Part shown: in pieces, positions 23,330-30,054 of the stretch
Layout: every line of letters begins with the position of its first letter
Numbering within the stretch: the stretch's first letter is position 1
Source of the DNA: Acidaminococcaceae bacterium
GTDB lineage: Bacteria > Bacillota > Negativicutes > Acidaminococcales > Acidaminococcaceae
Length of the DNA stretch: 30,054 nucleotides
NCBI GenBank assembly: GCA_022653215.1
Contig: JALCSJ010000006.1
Location: forward strand, 1-30,054
Direction of reading: 5' to 3'
The notes under the pieces: model-generated
What the model was told of the DNA's origin: nothing
Database searches by the model: none
Seen by the model: only the letters and a program-made list of their open reading frames with translations
Position numbers and translations under genes: made by a program

Positions 23330-24427
23330 ATGTTGTCATGGATTGTAGAAACAAAAACTGTCTGGGAGCACCTAAAAGAAACAGCAAAACCCATCCTTCT
23401 CTATGGTATGGGCAACGGTGCTGACAGAATCTTGGACAAGTGTCTGGCCTTGGATATTCCCGTAGCAGGCGTTTTTGCCAGCGACGAGTTTGTCCGGGGT
23501 CAGACTTTTCGCAGTTATAAAGTGCAGAAATATAGCGACATAGAAGCAAAATACAAAGAATTTGTTATTGTTATTGCTTTTGCCAGTGAACGGCCGGAAA
23601 TTTTAACCAGATTTTTTGCTATGGCTAAAAAGCAGGAAACCTATGCTCCTCACGTAGCTATTTTTCACGGGGACGATTTAGTTTCTTTTTCCTGGTTAAA
23701 GGAACATGAAGCACAGCTGACAGATGTCTATGAGAACCTGGCTGACGATTTGTCCCGGCAGGTTTTTGCTGATGTGCTGAATTATAAAATCAGCGGAAAA
23801 ATGTGCTATTTAGAACGGGTTACTAGTCGCCGGCAGGATTTAACAACACTTTTTAACTTTACGGAACAGGAATGTTATGGTGACCTGGGAGCATATAAAG
23901 GGGATACTATTACAGAATTTCTGGAACTGACCAAAGAACGTTATCAGCATATTTATGCCGTGGAGCCGGACAAAAAGAATTATGTTAAATTGAAAGATTT
24001 TGTAGAACAGGAGCAGCTTAGCAAGCTGACCCTGATTAACAGTGCTATATGGTCAGAAAGTGGCCGGCAACATTTTTATCAGAGGGGCGGACGGATGTCT
24101 TCTCTGGCAGAAGCAGGCACGGTAGTTGTACCGGTACTGGCTTTGGATGATTTAAAAAAAGAGCAGCCTTTTACCTATTTGAAATTTGATGTGGAAGGGG
24201 CAGAAAAAGAAGCACTCCTTGGTGCCAAAAATATTTTGTCCGCAGAAGGACCTAAATTACTGGTGGCAGCATATCATCATGATAATGATTTGTGGGAATT
24301 GCCGGAAATAATTCATAAGATGAATCCTCATTATAAAATTTATCTCAGAAGGCATCCGTATGTGCCTTGCTGGGAAATTAATATCTGTGCTTTAATTGAA
24401 GATAATGGTATTTCTTTTATTGGCTAA
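23330..24427 (+). CDS. FkbM-family methyltransferase with an N-terminal Rossmann-like domain
   Basis: 365 aa from ATG 23330, chosen because GAGGAAG lies 6 nt upstream; the in-frame ATG 23306 lies inside the previous gene. Residues ~20-110 start with ILLYGMGNGADRIL, a glycine-rich dinucleotide-type loop, and resemble the Rossmann-like domain often fused to sugar-modifying enzymes. Residues ~180-340 are the FkbM SAM-dependent methyltransferase: CYGDLGAYKGDT for SAM, YAVEPDKKNY, and LKFDVEGAEKEALLGA. FkbM enzymes O-methylate sugars or other small molecules, so a glycan substrate is plausible given the envelope-rich context, but no substrate can be read from the sequence. No terminator is seen after it. 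Confidence 0.85.
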   Translation: MLSWIVETKTVWEHLKETAKPILLYGMGNGADRILDKCLALDIPVAGVFASDEFVRGQTFRSYKVQKYSDIEAKYKEFVIVIAFASERPEILTRFFAMAKKQETYAPHVAIFHGDDLVSFSWLKEHEAQLTDVYENLADDLSRQVFADVLNYKISGKMCYLERVTSRRQDLTTLFNFTEQECYGDLGAYKGDTITEFLELTKERYQHIYAVEPDKKNYVKLKDFVEQEQLSKLTLINSAIWSESGRQHFYQRGGRMSSLAEAGTVVVPVLALDDLKKEQPFTYLKFDVEGAEKEALLGAKNILSAEGPKLLVAAYHHDNDLWELPEIIHKMNPHYKIYLRRHPYVPCWEINICALIEDNGISFIG

Positions 24428-24522
24428 GTGTGTTAGAATTTAATAATAATTGATTTTATTTACAGAAACTTATTTTTTCTGCCAGCACTAATTGCTGAGT
24501 GTTAAGTAGGGAGGTCTTAAAT

Positions 24523-24870
24523 ATGAAAGATATTATTAAAGAATTGGCTATTTGGGGTTGTGATATTAACAGTGCCCTGGAAAGATTCGGGGGAGATAAA
24601 GAGCTTTACAAAGAATGTTTGAAAATTTTTGTGGACGATAATAATTTTCCTGATTTGGAAAAAGCCTTGGACAAAAAAAATGTGGAGGCAGCTTTTAGCA
24701 GTGCCCATGCTTTAAAGGGCGTAGCAGGTAATTTGAGTCTGGGAGAATTGTATGACAGTATCTGCAGAGTATCTGACGCTTTGAAGCAAGGAGACCTGGA
24801 AAGAGCTTTGGTAGAGTATCCTGATATGAAAAAAGCCAAGATAACCTATGATAAAATTATCAAAGGCTAG
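24523..24870 (+). CDS. Stand-alone Hpt (histidine phosphotransfer) protein
   Basis: 115 aa from ATG 24523, with AGGGAGG 8 nt upstream; the in-frame GTG at 24499 is upstream of this site. A four-helix Hpt domain: DINSALERFGGDKELYKECL at the N-terminus and SSAHALKGVAGNLSLGELY with the phospho-accepting H62. Hpt proteins relay phosphate between response-regulator receivers in phosphorelays. No histidine kinase or receiver gene is present anywhere in this window, so it is an orphan here. It precedes an ABC importer by 53 bp with no terminator between, so co-transcription is possible. Confidence 0.88.
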   Translation: MKDIIKELAIWGCDINSALERFGGDKELYKECLKIFVDDNNFPDLEKALDKKNVEAAFSSAHALKGVAGNLSLGELYDSICRVSDALKQGDLERALVEYPDMKKAKITYDKIIKG

Positions 24871-24923
24871 TATTAAAATATCAGATAGAATTAAAGGCAA
24901 TAACAATAGGGGGGAAAAGTGAA

Positions 24924-25931
24924 ATGAAAAATTGGAAAAAATTGGGAGTAAGTGTTGCCTTAGTGGCTGCTTTGGGTATAATAGCTGGCTGCGGCGGCCA
25001 AGAAAAAAAGCCGGCTGCAGCTAAAACAGGAGACAAGAAAGTTTACAACGTTGGTATTGTTCAATTGGTTGAACATGGAGCTTTAGATGCGGCTAATAAG
25101 GGATTTGTGGATGGGTTGGCTTCCAAAGGTTACAAAGAGGGTACCAATGTTAAATTCGATAAGCAAAATGCCCAGGCTGATCAGTCAAATCTGCAGACCA
25201 TTGCCCAGCGTTTTGTGAACAACAAAGTTGATTTGATTTGTGCTATTGCTACTCCTGCTGCTCAAACTGTGGCCAATGCTACTAAAGATATTCCTATTGT
25301 GGGAACGGCTATCACTGATTACAAGGCAGCAAAACTGGTGAAGGACAATGCTAAGCCGGGAACTAATGTAACAGGTACTACAGATATGAATCCTGTTAAA
25401 GACCAAATTGATTTAATGACTAAGATTATGCCTAATGTGAAAACTTTGGGCTTTATCTATACTTCCAGTGAAGTAAATTCTCAGATTCAAATTGACCTGG
25501 CTAAAAAAGCTGCAGAAGCAAAAGGCATAAAAACAATTGAAGCTACAGTTTCCAATGTTAACGATATTCAACAGGCCGTACAAAGCATGGTAGGTAAGGT
25601 ACAGGCTATTTATGTTCCTACTGATAATGTATTGGCTTCTGCAATGCCAACTTTATGTTCTGTTACTGATGAAGCCAAAATTCCCGTATTCTGTGGTGAA
25701 GGCGGTATGGTTAAAGGCGGCGGTTTAGCTACTTTAGGTATTGATTATTACAAACTTGGTTATCAGACCGGTGTTATGGCCGCAGATATTTTGGCAGGCA
25801 AAGCTAAAGCTTCCGACATGGCTATTCAGGCACAAAAAACTTTCCAAGTTATTGTTAACGAAGCTAAAGCTAAAAAGCTGGGGATTACCATTCCTCAAGA
25901 TATTCTAAAAAAGGCAAAGGAAGCTAAATAA
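24924..25931 (+). CDS. ABC importer substrate-binding lipoprotein (TrpX-like)
   Basis: 335 aa. Lipoprotein signal peptide with lipobox IIAGC (Cys 23), so it would be lipid-anchored in the periplasm. The mature protein belongs to the ABC_sub_bind family (TrpX/YtxX type): VYNVGIVQLVEHGALDAANK, AQRFVNNKVDLICAIATPAA, GTAITDYKAAKLV and YVPTDNVLASAMP. Family members include the tryptophan/tyrosine-binding TrpX of streptococci, but others have different or unknown ligands, so an amino-acid or aromatic ligand is only a suggestion. A GGGGGG-containing ribosome site precedes ATG 24924. Its stop overlaps the permease start (TAATG). Confidence 0.88.
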   Translation: MKNWKKLGVSVALVAALGIIAGCGGQEKKPAAAKTGDKKVYNVGIVQLVEHGALDAANKGFVDGLASKGYKEGTNVKFDKQNAQADQSNLQTIAQRFVNNKVDLICAIATPAAQTVANATKDIPIVGTAITDYKAAKLVKDNAKPGTNVTGTTDMNPVKDQIDLMTKIMPNVKTLGFIYTSSEVNSQIQIDLAKKAAEAKGIKTIEATVSNVNDIQQAVQSMVGKVQAIYVPTDNVLASAMPTLCSVTDEAKIPVFCGEGGMVKGGGLATLGIDYYKLGYQTGVMAADILAGKAKASDMAIQAQKTFQVIVNEAKAKKLGITIPQDILKKAKEAK

Positions 25932-26818
25932 TGTCCATGATGAATCTGTTATTGCCTACGGTTTCTCAGGGACTATTATGGTCAATGCTGGCTTTAGGCG
26001 TATATTTAACATTTAGAGTTTTAGATATTGCGGATTTAACTGTAGAAGGTACTTTTCCCTTGGGAGCAGCAGTGGCTGCTACCTGCCTGGTTAAAGGCGG
26101 CAATCCTGTTACTGCGGTGCTTTTAGCTGCACTAGCCGGGGCTTTAGCCGGAGCTATTACTGGGTTTTTACATACTAAACTCAAAATTCCTGCTTTACTG
26201 GCAGGAATTTTGACTATGATTGCTCTTTATTCCGTAAATTTACGTATTATGGGTAAGGCAAATGTTTCTTTGCTTAATATGAAAACGGCTTTTACCTATA
26301 TGCATAATTTTGGCTTAAGCAACTCTATGTCGGTGTTTGTGGTAGGTCTTATTGCTACCGTGGTTTTTGGCGTAGCTATTTATTGGTTCTTCGGTACAGA
26401 AATTGGTGCTGCTATTCGTGCCACCGGGTTTAACCCGCAAATGATCAGGGCACAAGGCGTGGATACGAACATAACGATTATTTTGGGACTGGTAATGAGT
26501 AATGGGCTGGTAGCTGTTTCCGGTGCCTTTATCGGTCAAAGCAATGGTTTTGCCGATGTAGGCATGGGTGTTGGTACCATCGTTATAGGACTGGCTTCTG
26601 TTATTATCGGAGAAGTGCTTTTTGGTACAAGAAGTTTTAAAAACAGCCTGGTCTCTGTGGTATTGGGCAGTGTGGTTTATCGTATTGTTATTGCGGTAGT
26701 TTTGCAAATGGGCATGCCTCCTAATGATTTGAAACTATTTACAGCAGTATTGGTAGCAATTGCTTTGTCACTGCCTTTGATAAAGGCACAGTTTCAAGTA
26801 AGGAAGGTGACACGCTGA
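25931..26818 (+). CDS. ABC importer permease (TrpY-like)
   Basis: 295 aa, with AAGGAAG inside the end of the upstream gene. Around eight to nine hydrophobic segments of the BPD_transp_2 (branched-chain amino-acid/sugar permease) type. Characteristic motifs are LGVYLTFRVLDIADLTVEGT near the N-terminus, TKLKIPALLAGILTMIALYS, and the cytoplasmic coupling segment GAAIRATGFNPQMIRAQGVD, which docks with the ATPase. A single permease gene implies a homodimer. The stop overlaps the ATPase start (TGATG). Confidence 0.9.
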   Translation: MSMMNLLLPTVSQGLLWSMLALGVYLTFRVLDIADLTVEGTFPLGAAVAATCLVKGGNPVTAVLLAALAGALAGAITGFLHTKLKIPALLAGILTMIALYSVNLRIMGKANVSLLNMKTAFTYMHNFGLSNSMSVFVVGLIATVVFGVAIYWFFGTEIGAAIRATGFNPQMIRAQGVDTNITIILGLVMSNGLVAVSGAFIGQSNGFADVGMGVGTIVIGLASVIIGEVLFGTRSFKNSLVSVVLGSVVYRIVIAVVLQMGMPPNDLKLFTAVLVAIALSLPLIKAQFQVRKVTR

Positions 26819-27612
26819 TGCTAAACATAGAACATTTGTCTAAAACCTTTAATCCTAATACTGTTAATGAAAAGCAGGCCTTGCTTGATGTAAATCTCCA
26901 TATGGATCCCGGTGATTTTATTACAGTTATCGGTGGTAACGGAGCAGGAAAATCTACGTTGCTGAACTCTGTAGCAGGGGTATTTCCCATTGATAAAGGC
27001 TCTATAGTAATAGACGGCAAAGATATCAGTAAAATGCCGGAACACAAAAGAGCCAAATATATCGGCAGAGTTTTTCAAGATCCCATGCTTGGTACTGCTG
27101 CCGGTATGATGATAGAAGAAAATCTGGCCATTGCTTCCCGTCGGGGAAAAACGCCGGGACTGGCCTGGGCTCTTAAAGATGAAGAGAGAGCTGTTTTTAA
27201 AGAAAAATTGCAGGAACTGGATTTGGGTTTGGAAAACCGTTTAACAGCCAGAGTAGGGCTTTTATCAGGTGGACAGAGACAAGCTCTGACTCTGCTTATG
27301 GCCACTTTGAAAAGACCCAAGCTCCTTTTGTTGGATGAACATACAGCGGCTTTAGATCCAAAAACAGCGGAAAAAGTTTTAGGACTGACCAAAACTGTAA
27401 TAGAAAAAAATAACCTGACTACATTGATGATTACCCATAATATGAGGGATGCCCTGCGTTTTGGGAACAGACTGATTATGATGGATGCTGGTCGTATTGT
27501 AGTAGATGTCAATGCTGACGAAAAAGCAAAACTAACCATTAAGGATTTATTAGACTTATTCGAAAAGGCAGCAGGTAATGCCTTGGACAATGATAGGATG
27601 CTACTAGGATGA
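26818..27612 (+). CDS. ABC importer ATP-binding protein (TrpZ-like)
   Basis: 264 aa. Complete nucleotide-binding domain: Walker A GGNGAGKST at 39-47, Q-loop near FQDPMLGTAAG, signature LLSGGQRQAL with S150, Walker B LLLLDEHTAALDP with D173 and E174, and the switch H207 in MITHN. It powers the importer formed with the two preceding gene products. Start overlaps the permease stop, and its own stop overlaps the next start (ATGA), extending translational coupling into the membrane-protein gene that follows. Confidence 0.95.
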   Translation: MLNIEHLSKTFNPNTVNEKQALLDVNLHMDPGDFITVIGGNGAGKSTLLNSVAGVFPIDKGSIVIDGKDISKMPEHKRAKYIGRVFQDPMLGTAAGMMIEENLAIASRRGKTPGLAWALKDEERAVFKEKLQELDLGLENRLTARVGLLSGGQRQALTLLMATLKRPKLLLLDEHTAALDPKTAEKVLGLTKTVIEKNNLTTLMITHNMRDALRFGNRLIMMDAGRIVVDVNADEKAKLTIKDLLDLFEKAAGNALDNDRMLLG

Positions 27613-28358
27613 AACGGAATGCTTTCTTGGATGCTTACAGGGGATTTTCTCTTGTAAGCATGCTCTTTTTTCACGGCTATTATGATGCAATATATATTTT
27701 CGGCTGGCTGGGAAAAATCCTTCCTGCCGGTTTTGTACATGGCTGGCAGCAAACCATTGTATTAAGTTTTGTCTTTATTTCCGGAGCTGCAACAATGTAC
27801 AGCAAAAAAATATGGCAAAGGGGTTTGGAACTCAGCGTTTGTGGACTGGGTATTACAGTTATTACCATGTTTTTCCTGCCAGCGGAATTAATCATATTTG
27901 GGGTTCTTAGCTTTCTGGGGGCAGCATTTCTGCTTATGGGTCCTTTCCAGGGAAGATTAAAAAGCATCCCGGCAGGCAGTAAACAGCTTATGATAGGCGC
28001 AATTATTTCTCTTGTCTGCTTTATTCTTACCCAAGGAGTGCCCCATGGCTATGTAGGCATGTACGGGTGGGAAATAGGAAGAATTCCTTTGAAATTTTCT
28101 TCCTTGCTTACTTTTGTTTTAGGTCTGCCTACCGTAGGAATTTTTTCTGCAGATTATGTACCTATTATTCCTCATATTTTTGTTTTTTGGGGAGGAAGAT
28201 TTTTATGGCAGTATTTAGGCGGAGCAGAAATAAGGATAGGAAATACTTTTTTAGCAGGTTTAGGACGGCATAGTCTAGCTTTTTATCTGCTTCATCAGCC
28301 GGTTTTATATGGACTTGGCTGTTTGTATACATGCATTTACAAGATTTTTTTATCTTGA
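27609..28358 (+). CDS. DUF1624 / heparan-alpha-glucosaminide N-acetyltransferase-like membrane protein
   Basis: 249 aa with about seven hydrophobic segments. The N-terminal R-N-A-F-L-D-A-Y-R-G-F followed by SMLFFHGYYD and FVFISGAATMYSKK is typical of the DUF1624/HGSNAT-like membrane acyltransferase family; H22 (FFHG) and the later GRHSLAFYLLHQP with two His fit acyl-transfer enzymes of this broad clan. Substrate unknown. It overlaps the ABC ATPase gene by 4 nt (ATGA), so it is made in step with the importer, which is an odd partnership. The lysA-like gene's promoter overlaps its stop codon. Confidence 0.8.
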   Translation: MKRNAFLDAYRGFSLVSMLFFHGYYDAIYIFGWLGKILPAGFVHGWQQTIVLSFVFISGAATMYSKKIWQRGLELSVCGLGITVITMFFLPAELIIFGVLSFLGAAFLLMGPFQGRLKSIPAGSKQLMIGAIISLVCFILTQGVPHGYVGMYGWEIGRIPLKFSSLLTFVLGLPTVGIFSADYVPIIPHIFVFWGGRFLWQYLGGAEIRIGNTFLAGLGRHSLAFYLLHQPVLYGLGCLYTCIYKIFLS

Positions 28359-28384
28359 CAAAGCTATACCAAGCAAGTTATAGT
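28355..28384 (+). promoter_or_regulatory. Promoter of the LysA-like decarboxylase gene
   Basis: Perfect TTGACA (28355-28360), 18-bp spacer, TATAGT (28379-28384). The -35 overlaps the stop codon of the previous gene; ATG 28432 is 47 bp further on. Confidence 0.65.
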
Positions 28385-28431
28385 AAAAACATGTTTTTGT
28401 AACATAATTAAGGGAAAAGAGGAAAAAATTA

Positions 28432-29691
28432 ATGACAAAAACACCTTTTGTAACTAAAGAGCAGGTAGAAAAAATTGCTGAAAAATATCCTACACCTTTT
28501 TATCTTTATGATGAAAAGAGTATTAGGGAAAATATGCGCAAAGTGTTAAAAGCTTTTGCCTGGAACAAAGGATATAAAGAATATTTTGCGGTGAAAGCCA
28601 CTCCGACACCGGCTATTTTAAAAATTTTGCAAGAAGAGGGCTGTGGGGTAGATTGTTCTTCCTATACTGAACTGCTTATGTCCCATGCCTGTGGTTTTAA
28701 AGACAAGGAAATTATGTTTTCTTCCAATGTTACTCCTGCTCAGGATTATCAATTGGCCAGAAAACTTAATGCTACGATTAATTTGGACGATATTACCCAT
28801 ATTGATTTTCTGGAAAAGGTTGCCAGTATTCCCAAAATTATTAGCTGCCGTTTTAACCCCGGCGGAGATTTTTCTATTTCCAATAAGATTATGGATAATC
28901 CCGGGGATGCTAAATATGGTATGACCAAGGCACAACTGATAGAAGCCTTTAAAATCTTGAAGAGCAAAGGCGTAGAGCATTTTGGCATGCATGCGTTCTT
29001 AGCCAGTAATACAGTTACGAACGAATATTATCCGGAACTAGCCAGACAATTGTTTAAGGTAGCAGTAGAACTGAAAGAAAAGACCGGCGTCGCCGTAGAA
29101 TTTATTAACCTTTCAGGTGGTGTAGGCATAGCTTACAAACCGGATCAGCAGTCCAATGATATAGAAGTAATTGGTGCCGGTGTAAAAAAAGTCTACGAAG
29201 AAATTCTTGTACCCGCAGGTATGGGAAACGTAGCTATTTTCACAGAAATGGGCCGCTTTATTTTAGGACCGTATGGTGCATTAATTACTAAAGCTATTCA
29301 TGCAAAACACATTTATAAGGAATATATTGGCGTAGATGCCTGTGCCGCTAATTTAATGCGGCCTGCTATTTATGGGGCTTATCACCATATTACGGTTTTG
29401 GGTAAAGAAAATGCTCCCTGTGATCACAAGTATGATGTGACAGGAGGCTTGTGTGAAAACAGCGATAAATTTGCTATTGACAGAATGCTGCCGGAAATTA
29501 AAAACGGTGACTATCTCTTCATTCATGATGCCGGAGCACACGGTTTCTCCATGGGCTATAATTACAACGGAAAACTCCGCAGTGCTGAATTGCTTTTGAA
29601 AGAAGATGGTAGCGTAGAAATGATCAGACGGGCGGAAACACCTGCAGATTATTTTGCTACTTTTGATTTTACCGGTTTGTTTAATAAATAA
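28432..29691 (+). CDS. lysA: Divergent diaminopimelate decarboxylase-like PLP enzyme (fold type III)
   Basis: 419 aa, GAGGAAAA upstream of the ATG. Alanine-racemase-like barrel plus C-terminal beta domain. The PLP lysine is K55 (YFAVKATPTPAIL), the phosphate-binding glycines are in LSGGVGIAY, and the PLP-nitrogen Glu motif is FTEMGRFILGP. Typical DAP decarboxylases have G-x-H-x-H-I-G-S-Q; here the segment is GMHAFLASN (185-193), so the second His, which stacks on PLP, is F189. The CESGD motif reads CENSD (341-345) and the GAY motif reads GAH (368-370). The enzyme would normally convert meso-DAP to lysine; these changes suggest a divergent LysA subgroup or another D-centre amino-acid decarboxylase. 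Symbol is tentative. Confidence 0.8.
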   Translation: MTKTPFVTKEQVEKIAEKYPTPFYLYDEKSIRENMRKVLKAFAWNKGYKEYFAVKATPTPAILKILQEEGCGVDCSSYTELLMSHACGFKDKEIMFSSNVTPAQDYQLARKLNATINLDDITHIDFLEKVASIPKIISCRFNPGGDFSISNKIMDNPGDAKYGMTKAQLIEAFKILKSKGVEHFGMHAFLASNTVTNEYYPELARQLFKVAVELKEKTGVAVEFINLSGGVGIAYKPDQQSNDIEVIGAGVKKVYEEILVPAGMGNVAIFTEMGRFILGPYGALITKAIHAKHIYKEYIGVDACAANLMRPAIYGAYHHITVLGKENAPCDHKYDVTGGLCENSDKFAIDRMLPEIKNGDYLFIHDAGAHGFSMGYNYNGKLRSAELLLKEDGSVEMIRRAETPADYFATFDFTGLFNK

Positions 29692-29693
29692 TT

Positions 29694-30054
29694 ATGGATC
29701 AACAAGAGAAGCTGCAAACTTATGATAATTTAGTCAGCTGGCCTCAGTTTAAGCTGAAACTTGCTGGAGAAGGGGTTCTAGTAGGCATTGCATCAGGCTG
29801 CTTAATCGGGTTTTACCGTTTTGCCCTAGGGTGGGCCGATGTAAAACGAGGGGAACTCTATGCTTTGTTTCAAAACACCAGCATGTGGTATTTAGCAAGC
29901 TGGGTATTTGCCTTGTTTGTTATGGCAGCCATAATTGATAAACTGGTGAGATTTGCACCACTGGCAGGTGCCAGCGGTATTCCCCAGATTATGGCCAACA
30001 TCCGCGGTATTAGCGTGGGAAACTGGTGGAAGACCATTGTTGCTAAAGTAATCA
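29694..30054 (+). CDS. ClC-type chloride channel/antiporter, 3' end cut off
   Basis: Open from ATG 29694 to the window edge (120 codons, no stop). It starts 2 nt after the decarboxylase stop, with no clear ribosome site, which suggests coupling. Two hydrophobic helices (~24-48 and ~68-84) are followed by PLAGASGIPQIMANI, matching the ClC selectivity-filter motif G-S-G-I-P near the end of helix D, and by GISVGNWWKTIVAKVI, the usual W-x-x-x-x-x-K segment. ClC proteins are chloride channels or chloride/proton antiporters; some bacterial members export fluoride. The Ser of the motif is present, so a chloride-type protein is more likely. The rest of the gene is outside the window. Confidence 0.82.
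   Translation, partial: MDQQEKLQTYDNLVSWPQFKLKLAGEGVLVGIASGCLIGFYRFALGWADVKRGELYALFQNTSMWYLASWVFALFVMAAIIDKLVRFAPLAGASGIPQIMANIRGISVGNWWKTIVAKVI

Noticed and set aside
26739..27752. Long minus-strand open frames opposite the ABC ATPase gene
   Set aside because: Antisense shadows; the plus strand encodes a complete, motif-perfect ATPase with overlapping neighbours.

Overview
The window reads as a chromosomal segment of a two-membraned (diderm) Firmicute, most likely of the Negativicutes; an Acidaminococcaceae/Phascolarctobacterium-like genome is my best guess, but this is inference. The reasons are a low-to-moderate GC content, strong Shine-Dalgarno sites and Firmicute-type terminators, combined with a complete lipopolysaccharide (LPS) heptose pathway, an LptD-like outer-membrane protein and many secreted envelope proteins. 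No phage, insertion sequence, CRISPR array or obvious foreign island is visible. No stretch longer than 300 bases lacks a gene; the longest gap, 15518-15780, holds a terminator, an 82-bp near-palindrome and a promoter.

Layout. 3-959: the 3' part of a GH3 (NagZ-type) hexosaminidase cut by the left edge. 1020-4913: an envelope neighbourhood with an SH3b-repeat protein, a small exported protein, a VirK/YbjX (DUF535) protein and an exported repeat/glycine-zipper protein. 5030-12375: an outer-membrane and LPS-core block, lptD-like then gmhA-hldE-hldD-gmhB and two GT9 heptosyltransferases. It encodes every step from sedoheptulose-7-phosphate to ADP-heptose plus transfer to the core. 12445-12559: tRNA-Lys(CTT) and terminator. 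12627-13811: an iron-type alcohol dehydrogenase. 13996-15168: a DUF819 membrane protein behind a structured leader. 15362-15557: tRNA-Glu(TTC), tRNA-Val(TAC) and a terminator. 15781-17671: ptsH-ptsI. 17690-21392, minus strand and the only genes there: a small membrane protein, sbcD and sbcC. 21540-24427: an exported M48 protease, a secreted DUF3298-type protein and an FkbM methyltransferase. 24523-28358: an orphan Hpt protein, a three-gene TrpXYZ-like ABC importer and a DUF1624 acyltransferase-like membrane protein, the last four genes overlapping by 1-4 nt. 28432-29691: a divergent LysA-like PLP decarboxylase. 29694-end: the start of a ClC-type chloride channel gene.

Most of the window serves the cell envelope: precursor synthesis, LPS export, peptidoglycan-related and secreted proteins, plus general housekeeping. 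The observations most worth a second look are: an HPr whose regulatory Ser46 position is Gly; a compact LptD-like protein with exactly four cysteines, including an adjacent pair near the C-terminus; a LysA-like enzyme altered at its PLP-contact motifs; an 82-bp near-palindrome ahead of ptsH; an inverted repeat over the DUF819 promoter followed by a structured leader; and an Hpt gene without a visible kinase beside an ABC importer.
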